DNA of 64,000 nt from Cordia subcordata (GCA_028554755.1 JAPTOF010000011.1:310001-374000), one strand, 5' to 3'. Numbered from the stretch's first letter, positions 23,120 through 35,949 are shown. Made by a program: numbers and translations. Notes: generated by a model not told the origin, from the letters alone.

Positions 23120-24790
23120 ACCTTTCGTCCCACGGAAGATGCTGAAGATGAATATGAAGATGAAGAAGGTGAAGATGAAAAAGGTATTTTCAAACTCATT
23201 TAGCTATCTAAATGCATGTGCATAATTTGTACAATTAGGCTAGATTTTTGTTTTTTTTTTTTTGTGTCTAGTAGCTGATCAAAATAAAAATACATATATT
23301 ATATACATATCGCCTAAGATTCCAAAGATTAACCGATGCATTTTCTCTCTTACTTAATTGATGCAATCATGTTTTTCTTCGCTTAAGATTCTTCTGCATG
23401 TTGCTTTAAATAGGAAATAAACAAGTTAATGGATTATTTGGTCATATAGGGCATCATTTCTTAGTGATTTTTCATTTTGTAGCATAAATTGAGCTTTTCT
23501 TTTGATTCGATTCACGTTTCGATTCACATTAATCTTGATGAGCACATGGATGTCATCTGCTAATGTAAGTATATTTCAATTGAGGTTATACTTGTGTAAT
23601 TTTTTATATCTGATATGTCTAATGTCATGTATATGTAATTTGTATTTTTTTACATTATATATATGTGTGTGTATGTGTGCATGTGTATGCAATTGAAGAT
23701 AATTTTAGATTAGAGTTCTAAATAATCTTTTTATACTGTTTTCTTTCTAGTTTGAGTTTTGTGCATGAGATCTCATGAATGTTTACGAAGCTCAATTAGC
23801 TCTGCTTAAAGCAAGATTCTGTTAGATTTGGATTCAGGACCAACCTTGTGCAAATAATTGTTTCTTTTATTCTTTTTCCTACTTATCAAGTGTAAAACGT
23901 ATTTACGTTTATATTATTGGACATGGTTAGACCTTCTAGGTAGTAGAAGCCCAAGAAAGCGCCGAGGCAAAACATTTTGCAAGACAAATTGGCATTTAGA
24001 ACTAGATAAAAGAATTAGAGTTGCTTTTTATGAAAGAGGTCAGGTTATTGGCTGCAACAGGGCCAACTTTACAAGCGGCTATGGAGTAGTTGCTCGACTA
24101 GGACACTTCTATTCACTACTTCATGATGATTGGAGGCACGTTGACCACTATTGAAAGGAGGAGCTCTTAAATTACCTTTAGGTTAACACCTAATTATCAA
24201 TTTAAGGATGTTCATGTGTTCTTTACTATACTTTTTTATGTTTTATATGTGTTTATGTGAGCTTTACCTTCTTTTAGGTCTCATATATACGTTTTATTTG
24301 TACTAATTAAAGTTTATATGCATTAGGAAGGCTACATCTTCCCGGATGACAAACTTTGTGTGAAGTTCATCCTTCAGTTAATTGGAGTCAAATGGAGAAA
24401 TTATAAATCCAAGTTAAGGAGAAAAATCTATAAAGCAATTGAAAATGGGTAGAGTACATCTAATATTATTGCTAACCCTCCAAATGGTGTGGAGGCTCGT
24501 CAATGGGTAAATTTGGTATGCAGTTATGTACATACCAATAGAAGTGTAAGTATCACACTATTGACTTTAAATATGGTGTACTATATAGTTGCAATTTGGA
24601 GGTTGTTTCTCTACATATTAGTTGCATGCTAAAAGGTGTTATTTGTTGTTCACATTGAGTTAGTGATACTTCTTTGGTGTCTATGTTGGGAGATAGCATC
24701 ACAGAAAAAGAAAACATCTTGCGATGTGCAACAAGAGATGCATAGATGTGGCAGCAGAAGCTTTGCTCAAATAATGGTAGAGGAGGTACC
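23120..24790 (+). pseudogene. Transposase_24-like (TNP1/PttA-type) gene of the CACTA element
   Basis: Exon-like blocks lie in order on the plus strand. An acidic stretch (EDAEDEYEDEEGEDEK, about 23136-23184) ends in AAAAG|GTATTT, a plausible donor. A core block (23938-24150) includes RSPRKRRGKTF, then RIRVAFYERGQVIG and a WR.VD-like end. After an AG at 24327 comes a block with LCVKFILQLIGVKWRNYKSK, then NPPNGVEARQWVNLV (24471-24515), and finally CGSRSFAQIMVEEV (24750-24788). This order matches the plant CACTA-associated Transposase_24 family, thought to bind subterminal repeats. A TAG near 24449 interrupts the third block, so this copy is probably inactive. Exact splice sites are not certain. 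Confidence 0.6.
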
Positions 24791-25418
24791 TGAAACATTA
24801 TTTGTTATCTTGCTTTTGTTGTGTATTTGTATAGGTATAAGGAAATATTAGATATTTGGTTAGAATCTCTCTCTATATTCCTATTCCAATAAAGAGAAGT
24901 GGTTTATAGTGATTCTGAGAATCTTGACAGAAGTAGTATACTTAAAAATAGATTTGAAATGGTATACTGCAGTGAAATTAAGAAAGGTATAAAGTTGTAT
25001 ATTTTCATTGGCTGTATTTTGTTATTGACTAATACTACTTTCCCATATGTAGTAGTCATTATATTCTTCTTTCTCTATATATCTCTGTATACTTTGATGC
25101 TTCTAGGTTAATGTTAACTGAAAGTAAGGGGTAATTGTAAAGTTTATTTACTTGATTCTGAGTGCAGAAGATCAGTTGTGCATTTATTTATGTAAAAACA
25201 ACTTTAATGCTTTTAGCTTGTTGACATTGATGACTAATCCAAAGCTTTGGTTATACTCTCTTATATGCTTATATATTTTGTTCACAACACATGAACTCTT
25301 TTCTTTTAAGAAGAGTTAGTTGTTCAGTTGAGACTCAAAAGCTTACAAAATATTGTTTCTGAAGCAACATGTTGATTGTTTAAAATATCCTTGATCAACA
25401 TGGTTTGCTTTACTGAAA

Positions 25419-25548
25419 AGTGTGACTTGAATGTGTTTACACCTGCAGATAAAATAGTCCACACTAACTGATTACTTTTGTTTAGTGTGATTTGAATGTG
25501 TCTACACTTGCAAATAAGATAGTCCACACTAACTGATTACATTCATTC
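25419..25548 (+). repeat. 65-bp tandem duplication inside the CACTA element
   Basis: Two copies with a 65-bp period, at 25419-25483 and 25484-25548. Both contain AGTGTGA.TTGAATGTGT and the shared end AGTCCACACTAACTGATTAC, with a few differences. Confidence 0.85.
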
Positions 25549-27053
25549 CGAATAAGATCAAATGAGTTTGGACAATTCTTGATTTTACCTAGAATTCTTA
25601 TCACAATAAAGCATGTTGTTGTTTGAGTTGCATTTCACAGGGAGCATAGATTGCTTGGTGAAGGTTGTTGGGAGTGCCTCAGATACTAAAAGCTTTTGCT
25701 GCAAGCACATTAGCCAAGCTATTATTCATTGTGCTGCAAGCAAATTTGTCTTCCAAATTTAAATTTGTTGTGATCTTCTTTGATTTTGTTGTGTTGTTGG
25801 GTAAGGATAAATTATCTTCGTGCTATCTGGTGAAGTCCTACTCAATTTAGGGACTTGTTATTTCCAATGCTTAATATTCAGTTTTGAGATTTCATAATCC
25901 AATTGTCAGATCATCATTAGTTCGTATAGGTGATTATTAGTTCCTTTTCTGGTTCAGATAGTTAATCATAAAGATGGTTGCCATTTTCTTGCAAGATGAC
26001 TGGACATGATTGATGAGTACTTGATGGATTATTTGACAAAAATGAATTTGTAGGATGGTGAAAAAATAATTATTTTTGAATATCTTTGTCTTTTTGGCAT
26101 TGGCAAATTAACTCTAGAACAAGTACTATGGGTTGAATATAGTAATGAATGTTTTTTTTCTGTTCAAACTCCTTGTCAAGTATACTAATGTATTTTTTTT
26201 TGTGCTTATATTTAACAACTACTGAAAATAAAAATATATGTTTGTTATTGGCTTTGCTTTAGTATCAAATGGAATGTTTTGTTGTATATATAAAAATTGT
26301 GGATGCGCAATTAATGATATTTTTTGGTTTTATATAGATTTGAATTTAGTACGAAAAAATAATTTAATACATAAGATTTTAAAAAAATGGATTTTCAAAA
26401 ATATATATACATATAGGTGGCAGTTTTTAACTATCACTAAATGCTAATTAAAAATTAATTTGGTTATCTAATAGGCAATGGTTTTTAACCGTTGCTAAAT
26501 AAATAGGCAGTGGTTGTGAAAGTGTTGCTAATGTGTTCTCAAAGTGAAATAGTGACACTAATTAACTGTCGCCTACTTGAAACAAATCGTCACCAAATTT
26601 GTAATAGGTGGTAGTTAGGAATTGTCACTAATTCTATTATGGAATTAGTGACAGCGACTACGGTGATAGTTGTTGTGGCATTTGTAAAATCGTCGCTAAT
26701 TAATAGGTAGTGGTAAAAAAATCGCTGCTAATAACATAAAAAACTCGCCTTTAATCTAATTTTTTGTAGTGTCAAAGCTCATCAAGTAGTCAATATCATC
26801 ACAAAATGCACATACACACTTCTCGAGCATGCACTACATATCTCCAATGATGCACACACACGAAAACTCCATTGTATTACACAAGGTAAGCACACAATAA
26901 AGCACTATATAAGCACTCATGCACTAGAACTCTTAAAACACACAAATTTTCGTTCTATGCACTAGATGTCACACAAAAGCACTTAAGAAACCCTAAAACA
27001 CCCCTACGACAATCAAATTGCCTCCCTGTTCACACACAAATCAAGACACATCA

Positions 27054-30000
27054 AGTATTGTGATCGAACCACAACCTGAAGAACAGAAGACGTGTGTGAG
27101 ACACGTGAAAAATTTTAACTAAAAGAGATCAAGTCAGAATAAAGTGCGTGCATCACAATTACTAAGCAAAAACACAAGTGCAAATTTTTTAGGGAACAAG
27201 TCAAGCGCATAGGCCTAAGAAAGCTCCAGAACTATTTGGAAGTTGAGATAATTAGGGAATGAACAAGTATAAAAACTAGCTGACACTCAAAAGAAAGGGG
27301 TCCCAAAACCTCCTCGCCTTGGTCTTTATCTACTAGTTCCTTAGCATAGAAATAGCTAGTCATAGCTTAACCTTAGCGTAGCCTTAGCTTTAGCAATAAC
27401 ATAATATTAGTTTAATCCGACCTCATGCTGTAATTAACTTTACTGCCTAGAATTTTCCTTACTGTAATTAAGTTTTTAGCTTTGCTGTAATGAGATTTAC
27501 AACCTTTTGCCTTGGCTACAATTACCTTTATGACTTTGGATGTTTTTAGTCTACCTACCGTAATTAGCGTTATGGCGAGATCAGTGTTGCTGTAATTAGG
27601 TTTACAGTGTCATTGGCAAGAGTGACGGTCCCTTGCTATTTTAATTCCGAGTATTAGTTTATCGGTCCATTTCATTTTCCACTTTGTTTGTAATAAAATT
27701 TTCAGTAGCTTGGTTTCATCATGATTTTTTTTATTCTTGCTTTGATTTTATTACAATTAAGGAGTCCATATCACACACCATAAAAATCCTTGGACCTAGT
27801 TTAAGGTAGAGGATAAAGAACCCACTTTTATAAAAGTGTGTGAGGAAGCTTCCAAGTTGCAAAGGCAACACAAGAAGGTTCAGCCTTCGCACACAAAACA
27901 ATCTTGGCTGAGGCTTTGGCCGAGAATGTGTGGCCTAGTAAGAGTTTTTCCAAGCAAACAACTTATTTTTTGAATCTTATTAATTACAATAAATTAATAT
28001 TTTAAACTTGAGCTTTTTGTTGAAATGAACCTTATAACCTGACTTATTAAACTTTTTTTTTTTTTTGTTAGGGAGTCAATATATGTTGACGCATCACGAA
28101 ATGATTTTTTCCTAATAATTATTAATGGATGAAAGAATTGTTTAGACCGAATAGTATTATATATAATAGTTGAGAAATTTTGAGAGATTACGGGATTGAA
28201 TTATTTCAAATTTGATAAAATTTTAATTGGAGCCTAAAGCTAAAAGATCACGTATTAATATGACGAATTAGTTTGAAGACTTTTCCTTCTTTAGTATTTT
28301 CTTAGGGAAGTTATTATATAATGACATGTGGCATCTTAGTTTTTCTTTTAGAATATATAATGATTTTATGCATTTATATGCTAAAAAATGCAATATCAAT
28401 AAATGTAGAAAAATACTTGTAAAATACACATAACATAGATTGAAAAGAGAGTAAGATACACGTAGCATAGACCTTGTTCATTCTTAGTTTGTGTCCTAGC
28501 AGGGATGATAACATAAATAAACCCTTAGTTGATTTATCTTAATAAGCTATAATTTGTTGTAAAGCATGGAATGTTTAGATCTATTGAATTATTTGTCAAA
28601 TAATCTCACAACAGGATGGACATGTGAATAGCGTTTACAAATACATATTAAATCCTCATTGAACTACAAGTATTAAAAAAAAGGAAATAAGCTTTATTGA
28701 TCTTGTCCCTGTGTATGAATTTATACTTAAAGTATTCAAGTGAACAGTGTACTGGAAATCAAAGCCCTTGATTTACTTTTTGTCAATGAGATCATGCACG
28801 CGATATGGAGGCTTCTAAAATTTAAGTCCACATATTTTCTAGCAAGTCGGTGTTTTGTTGCCTTTGACAGATTTCTTAAAAGCCAAAAATCACAGGTTCA
28901 CTCTAGTCTAAAATCATAACTTGTCAGATAATAACAATTGAAAAAGAAACATTATACAGGTCAGAAAGAGTAAAACTTGGTAGAATGTGGAAGATACTTG
29001 AATAAGTAGACAATTTTTTTTGTGCGAGGAAAAAGAGAGAATCAAATGTTCCTATATATTTAGATATTTAATATACAGGTTTTTAATTATTTATGAATAG
29101 AGTTTTTATCTTATCTGATGAGATTTAAATTTGAATATTATAGAATAAGTTAAAATTTATTATTTCAAATTACTGAATAATTTAATTTTAAATTTTCAAT
29201 CTAATACGAATATTTCTATGATGAGTATATATCTGTATAGATTTGTTCATATTATGAGATCTTACTTAAATGTTATCCCAAATTCAACTAAATTCTTAAC
29301 GAGCAATTAAATCCAATAATTAAAAATTTCAATTACATTATTGCTCACATCTGTTGGGAAGAAAATGCAGTAACAGATTACTTGCCTAATTGTGATGCTA
29401 GCTCATACAGGTATAAGATTGTCAGCAGCCTGAAGGATCATTGTCGTCTCAAAGGCATCCTTAAATGTGATAGGTTAGCCATTACTTTTCTTAGGTTGTA
29501 GCATTTTCTTGTTGTAAGAGTGGTAGTACCACTTTTTTTTTTTTTTGGCTTTACATTGCATTTTAATTTGTCTTTGTATTTATACTTATGATTAGCCTGT
29601 CAACCATCCATACTGAGGATAGAAAGGAAGTAAAGTTTTTTTCCCCTTCTTGCTTGTACTTTTTACTTTGAATAATAAAAACCCAGAGAGAAGTGCCTTT
29701 CTTTATTTAAAAAAAAAAAAATTAAATCTAATGAACTATTTTTGAAACTATATTTTTTTTTGTGAGGGAACAGACATCAGAGTACACAATAATTTTTTCC
29801 TAGTTATCATCCCTAAAGCAGATTTTATTAGATAAGATTGATAAAAAGCAATACACGTACAAAAATGACATTTATTTTCTTAAATTGATTTCTCACTTAA
29901 AAATTTGTTTTTTTGCTTTTTTTTTGGTTAGATGAGCGCCTTTATGCATGATGCGTGTCGAAGTGGCTTCTCTTTTAGAATATTAGTATTCATAGATATC

Positions 30001-30284
30001 ATTAACCCATTGCCCGTACTAGCTGCATTTGTTCAGTTCTTTCTTTGTGCACATGCTTACTAAATCTTTCTACATATACGAGAAAAATACAATTTTTCTG
30101 ACGAAATTGCAACTTACTACGTTTCAGTATTAACTACACCTTTTTACAAAGTTGTCACTATTCTAAATAGGATGTACGCCGTGTATCACAAGGTCAAGGT
30201 AATTAAAGAACATAGAAAAAAATTATTGCTGCTTCTTTGCATATCTTTGGGTGGTAGAAACATTAAAGTAGGAATATTAAGTGC
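27054..30284. other. No gene seen; decayed repeat DNA
   Basis: About 3.2 kb without a supported gene. 27054-27980 looks like LTR-retrotransposon DNA (long CA-rich start, T-rich promoter-like zone) but has no firm ends. At 27428-27610 there are six copies of a motif near CTGTAATTAG.TTTA. From 28000 to 30284 only AT-rich DNA, T tracts and short chance frames were seen. Confidence 0.4.
27428..27610 (+). repeat. Six interspersed copies of a CTGTAATTA-type motif
   Basis: Copies begin near 27428, 27462, 27485, 27516, 27558 and 27590. The core is (C)TGTAATTA, followed in most copies by a TTTAC/TTTAT-like half, which gives weak dyad symmetry (GTAATTA..TTTAC). Spacing varies from 23 to 42 bp, so it is not a simple tandem array. 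Confidence 0.55.
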
Positions 30285-30987
30285 GGGTTCGCCAACAGCT
30301 TTTTAAGTAGTATTTAGTGTTTTGACTGGTCAAAACACTATTTTGCTAAATTATTGTTGTTTAATAAACTAGCGTTTCAAGTAGTTTTTTAGGTAACTTT
30401 TAGTGTTTCTTAAAAGCTAAAAATTTTAGAGTTTCAGGTAGCTTTTAGCTTTTTATGTTTTTTTTGCAATTTTACCCTTTTTGCATTTTTTTAATTTTTT
30501 TATTCTTTCTCCAATCTCTCTCTATATTTTTACTTTTTCTTTCACAAATATAAATAAGAAATAATATAAAAATAAATTTCAATTTATATATAATCATCAT
30601 TACTAAAAGCATAAGTTTTATTAATACCTTTTTTTTTGACAAAATAATTTTTAATCTATTAAAATTAATTTTTGAAATATTGATATAAATGTTTTCTCAA
30701 AAAATTAGTTATACTTTAATATTAAAATAGGATTATGAAAATAAATATCTAATTATGAAATATATTATCTTATTTCTATAATAGTAATAGTAATTACAAT
30801 TATCATAATAATAATAATAACAGCATGATATCAATGTCCTTTTATATCATTTAACTTTCATCAGTTAATCTAACAGCTAATTTTACCAAACACATTTTGT
30901 TTAATCAGTTAGTTAAACAGCTATCCGTTAACAACTAAAGTACAACAGCTATCAGCTACTCTAACAGCTAAATTTGCCGAACAGCCC
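30285..30987 (+). mobile_element. MITE-like element, copy A
   Basis: The left end GGGTTCGCCAACAGCT and the right end AACAGCTAAATTTGCCGAACAGCCC form an imperfect inverted repeat (TTCGsCAA core). The inside is AT-rich with a TTTTAGCTTTT zone and no gene. A related copy lies at 31439-32140 in the opposite orientation. hAT-type non-autonomous origin is a guess from the ends; no clear 8-bp duplication was found. Confidence 0.5.
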
Positions 30988-31438
30988 TAAAAATCAACTT
31001 TAACTTAAATTGTGCCTAAATTAGTTTGCCCAGTTTAAAAGTCAAACCAAACACCTTCTACGTTAACAACCTCTAGAACGAAATAAGAAGCAAGTTTTCT
31101 GCCATTCAATGGATGGTGACAGTTGCAAACTCCAAATTAGCTTTGAACTAATCTTTTGCACTTGTTCGATCCACAGGTTAGTATATAAACTATATATTTT
31201 TCCTTTACATATATAAATAATAAAAAATTTAGTTAACAATATATAAAAAAATTGACTAAAATATAAGAAGTGTGAGTGACTGATTAAACAAAAAAAAAAA
31301 AAAAGTGCGTGACGATTGACGAGTCAAAAGTCACGTGAACGCAAAAGATATAAGAAACGCAAAAGATATAAGAATTATGAGTAGTTGATTCTGGTGCCAT
31401 GGTCTACATTTGTAAGAAGAAATTCAAAAGACATAGGA

Positions 31439-31645
31439 CTTGTTGAACAAAATTAGCTATTATGATAGTTGCTAGCTATTTAAGTAATTGATAGCTGTTG
31501 TATTTTAGTTGTTAGCTAAAAACTGTTTAGCTAGTTAATTAAACAAAATGTGTTCGGTAAAACTAATTTTTATATTAGCCGATGAATGTAAAATAACATA
31601 AAAAAATATTGATTTCAAGTTGTTGTTGTTATTATTATTATTATT

Positions 31646-31699
<54 letters not shown>

Positions 31700-32140
31700 A
31701 CGGTAATTATAATTATTATTTCTTTTGTATAATAAAATAATATATTTTATAGTTAGATATTATTTTTTATAATAATATCGTAATATCAAAATATAATTAA
31801 TTTTTGATAAAACGTCTGTATCAATTATGAAAGTTAATTTTAATATATTCAAAATTTATTTTGTCAAAAAAAAAGAACTACTAAAACTTGTACATTTTAG
31901 TATTGTTTTTTAAATTATTTTTTATTTATATTTGTGAAAAAAAAAGGTAAAAATATATAGAGAGATTGGAGAAAAAGTAGAATTTAAAAAAAAAAAAAAG
32001 ATGAAGAAAGCACAAAATTGCAAAAAATAAAAATAAAAATAAAATCTAAAAGCTATCTAAAAGGCTAGAACTTTTAGCTTTTGAGAAATATTAGCTAAAA
32101 CATTAAAGGTTAATATGAAAAACTAGTTTACCGAACAAGA
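31439..32140 (-). mobile_element. MITE-like element, copy B (inverted relative to copy A)
   Basis: Left end CTTGTTGAACAAAATTAGCT; right end TTTACCGAACAAG. The reverse complement follows copy A through the interior: the AACAAAATGTGTTCGGTAAAA block near 31540 pairs with TTTTACCAAACACATTTTGTTT near 30884, and the block near 31900-32090 pairs with the start of copy A. Copy B holds a large TTG microsatellite where copy A has a short ATA run. Confidence 0.55.
31620..31699 (+). repeat. (TTG)n microsatellite within MITE copy B
   Basis: A trinucleotide TTG run of about 80 bp with a short ATT interruption near its start. Its position corresponds to a short ATA/ATC run in copy A, so it expanded after the two copies diverged. 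Confidence 0.9.
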
Positions 32141-32363
32141 CTCCTTCATTAAAAGGTACTCCAAAAACTATTGTCGAACACAAACTAAATGTTTCACTAT
32201 GTTAGTCAAATTGGTACCTATTATTTAAAAACTTCATATTAGTCATTAATGTTTCACCAAATATAGTCAAACTAATCCTGATTTTTCGAAAAAAAAATTT
32301 CATATTAGTTCTTAATATTTTACAACTTACTCAAATTAGTCCCTAATGTTAAGGACGAATATG

Positions 32364-32407
<44 letters not shown>

Positions 32408-33656
32408 ATTAAGTGATAAAGATGTAATATTGCCAAATTTTGCATTGGGATTAAAATGTAATATTAAAATTTTTCGAGTAATTTTGTGAATATGACCTTT
32501 TAAAGAGTCTTTCATTTTATTGATGGTTTTATTTGAAATGTTTTAGTTAGACTTTTGTAATTTTTTCTTATTCCTCTTTCTTTTGTTTAGTAAATTTTTC
32601 GCTAAGTATTATGTACTGAGCTAAATATAGTTATAAAATAACAAGTTACTAAACATATATACATAATGTATTGTAATATTTATTGTATCATTATTTTATC
32701 TTTTTCTAGATAGCCTTAATTGGATTTGATAGTTATGCAACTGTGATAATTGTTTATTTTTCTTTTTTTTCCTCGTTTTTTATATTACTATATTGATTAA
32801 TCAATTTGTCAACTTTCTTTATGATTCAATTGATGTGGTCATATTTCTGTTTTCTTTTATACTTGAAAATGGTTTAATCATATAAAAATCTCCAATGTTG
32901 TTATTTTTTTTTTTTTCAAAATTAGTCTTCACTGTTTTAAAACATTCAAATTAATTTTTATTTGAACAAAAATAGTAAAATTAGTCCTCGTTGTTTAAAA
33001 TATTGATATTAGTCATTAATATTATCCAAAACAATCCTACACATTTTATAGAGTAATTTGAATAATTCTGTGAATCATTAAGGAGTGGCATAGATATTTT
33101 AAACTAACAGATATCAATTTGACTATGTTTAGGGGCTCATTTGACTATATTTGTAAAATTTTGTGGATTAATTTGAAAACTTTAAGAGTCCCATGATTTT
33201 AATTATAAAAAGAGAGGGAAAACACATTTTTGACTTTGTATATGTTATATAGATTAATATAAATACAAACACAAACTCTTTTTTTTTTCTCTTTTCCTTT
33301 ATTTGAATTATAATTTGGTTGAGATTTTATTTTTAATACTTGAAAATTAATAACTTTTTTTTTCATATTGTACATTACCATTTGTGAGAGTGCAAAATCA
33401 ATTTGTACTCTCTGACATTTGCTTATGTGGCATATTTAGGGCCCATTTGGATTAGTTTTTTCTTAAAGTACTTTTTTTAACATCTTTTGAAAAATAGCTT
33501 TTTTGAGAAGCTGAAAATTCTGACTTCTAAAAATACCTGTATTTGAGCTTTCTTCAGAGTTTTAGTGTATATAACTTTTTTAAATTCTTCTTATGGCTCC
33601 TTAATTTTTTTCTCTTCTTTTCTTTTGTTGAAATTATTATTGCAATAATCTTTTTA

Positions 33657-33696
<40 letters not shown>

Positions 33697-34701
33697 CTAT
33701 ATAGATGATATTTGTATGACTTAAATTTTATAAATAAATGGTTTTAGTGAATAAATTTCAGTAATTTTTAATTTATTTGTTTCGCTAATTAGGTACTTAG
33801 AGTTTTTTCTTCAAAGATAAATTTAAAAAGTTCATAAATTTCGGATAGCTTTTTCATAGAAAATTTATTAATTTAAGGAGTTTTTTAATATATTATTTAT
33901 GTATTTATTTAGACTAGATAATTTTTTAAAAGAGAGAAGAACCTAAAACTAGTAAAATTTTCTTTACATAATTTTGTATTATTTTGTTAAATAATATTTC
34001 TTATACTTATTTATGTCTGAAAGATCAAATACCACCAACCTTTGTTGGTATGACATTTAATTTTTTTTTTCAAACCCCATCTAAATCCTTCCCATCGTTC
34101 CTCACGGGATCAAACCCAGGTCACCCCCTATGATTGTTGTTATATAATATATTCTCTCTTATGTTAGAAGAGAGGAAGATTCGTTTTTTCATTTTGAATT
34201 TATATTATTTTGATGATGATTTTCATTCAAATACATAAATAGATCTTGATTCCACAATGAAAAATTTCTGGTTCTACCTCTAACTCTAGAAACAAAAATA
34301 TTAATGATTTATGCTTATACGCGCGTGTGTGCCGTTTTTTCATTTTGACTTTGCACTATCTCGATGATAATTTCCATTCAAATACATAAATAGATCTTGA
34401 CCCCTTAATGAAAAATTTCTGATTCTACTCCCAACTCTGGAAACAAAATATTAATGATTTATGCTTATAAATGGGTGTGTGTGTATATATACATATATAT
34501 ATACATTCATACATATATATATATAATATAGATAATATGTATTTATAATATATATATATATATTATATACATATATATATGTGTGTGTGTGTGTGTGTGT
34601 AATATAATGTATATACATATATGTAATATGTATATATATAAATATATGTTTGCATATACATATACATGCATGCATATGTACATACATACATACACACACA
34701 T

Positions 34702-34733
<32 letters not shown>

Positions 34734-35949
34734 TCTTTTTTGGCTTTATGTTCGAGGACAAATTAGCAATCGTCATTATTAATTCAATAAACTTATATGG
34801 TCTTTTATGAACTATTTCTGTATTTATAGGGATATCGATACCAGAAGGAAGTTTTCGAAAAGGTACGCGATTTTCAATCTACTTGTAGTACTATGTTTTT
34901 ATCAAAGATCCTAAAATTTTGGGTACAAAGAGTTGGACCCTGTAATTTATTTATAGTCCGTCCTATATTTAAACAACCCCTAATAACTATCTTTCACTTT
35001 ATGAAACAAAAAAACTAGCTTCTTAGGAGGGGGGATTCATGCATGTTATGGGGACTTTTTATAATATAGGAAGAATCCAATGCACTAAAGGCAAATCACA
35101 GACAAATTCAACATAATTACTCTCAATTTAGTGTTCCTTGTTTGATCGATCGTTCTCCATTTCAATTTAAAGAAAATGCCATAGCTTATTTTGAAAAGGA
35201 GAAAAAAGAAAGTGTACTCTTGTCATAGGATAACATGTTATGAAACTTACTACAATCCATCGAATTTCATTTTTCTTGTAGAATTTTGAGCTAGACATTC
35301 AATGGGTGATGTAATCATGTTAATTTACTGTATGTCAGACGAGAAGAAAATTGAAAAGTGAAAACGGAAACAGCCTCGATGAATCAAAGCAGGGTCTCGA
35401 ATCCGAGTAGGAGCATCATTTTATTGGAAGCAGATGTATTTAGTTTTTTAGACAATAATTAAATGTTTAGAATAGTCTACTACTAGAGTGTTTTGTCAAT
35501 GCTTTGGCAAGCGAGTGAACTGAAGAATAATTGCGGAGAGAATAAAAAGTGAGTATCAATTATAAAAGGCAATAGCCTATTGGAAGTCTTTTATGATCAA
35601 CTAGACTACAATCTGTGCGATGTACGACTGCTATATAAATTTGATGTTATCAAATTATATAAAAAATTAATTGCAGTAATCAATTTTTAAATAGTTAGAT
35701 TCTCGTAATAGTTTGTCAATAGTTTATATTTAGTTCACTGAAAACAATATTCATTAATTTGTTTGCTTAGATTCTTCATTCACTTTTAGATCATTAATCT
35801 AAATGTTCCATCAATGTTTATATATATAAGCTAAACTTTTTAATAGATAATTAAAACAAAAAATTGCAATTAATTGTATTTCAAATATGTTGAAAAAGGT
35901 ATGTAGAGAATTACAATTATTTTCTTCATTTTCAAATTTTAAAGCAAAG
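32141..35949. other. AT-rich DNA without genes; microsatellites and tandem duplication
   Basis: No supported gene. It contains (TA)n at 32368-32394 and 33657-33693; a composite (TG)n/(TA)n/(CA)n block at 34475-34735, whose apparent 75-86 codon frames are microsatellite translation only; and degenerate ATTAGTC..TAATGTTT-type repeats at 32200-32350 and 32930-33030. Confidence 0.6.
34182..34475 (+). repeat. About 150-bp tandem duplication ending in microsatellite
   Basis: CGTTTTTTCATTTTGA occurs at 34182 and 34333 (period 151). The blocks CATTCAAATACATAAATAGATC and ATTAATGATTTATGCTTATA recur in order in both copies. Each copy ends in a short (TG)n run; the second runs into the large composite microsatellite. 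Confidence 0.85.

Larger units (their letters stand above)
22157..26771 (+). mobile_element. CACTA (En/Spm) DNA transposon, complete ends, TSD TCA
   Basis: Starts CACTACAAAAATTT and ends in AATTTTTTGTAGTG, forming the inverted terminal repeat. It is flanked by TCA at 22154-22156 and TCA at 26772-26774, the 3-bp duplication typical of CACTA elements. Subterminal DNA on both sides is full of short repeats of the type GGCAGTTTTT..ACTGTCACC or GGCAGTGGTTTTTAACCGTTGC (22180-22550 and 26415-26750), the usual binding array for the element's own protein. It carries an accessory (TNP1/Transposase_24-type) gene. No TNP2-type catalytic transposase was recognised, so it is probably non-autonomous. Confidence 0.85.
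17370..27053 (-). mobile_element. Probable antisense LTR split by a viral fragment and a CACTA element
   Basis: The right edge AAGACACATCA (27043-27053) matches the right edge of other antisense LTRs, and the left edge starts TGAGTCATAG at 17370. With the inserts at 18859-21820 and 22157-26774 removed, about 2 kb remains. The left part has a TATA-like TATTTAAGTGG on the minus strand (about 17545), flanked by a 17560-18560 stretch unusually rich in AGCT and GAGCT words. No matching 5-bp duplication was found at the edges, so the boundaries and the idea of one LTR are tentative. Confidence 0.35.

Noticed and set aside
34451..34810. Open frames of 75-86 codons rich in Tyr, Ile, His and Cys
   Set aside because: They are translations of the TA/TG/CA microsatellite on both strands, not genes.
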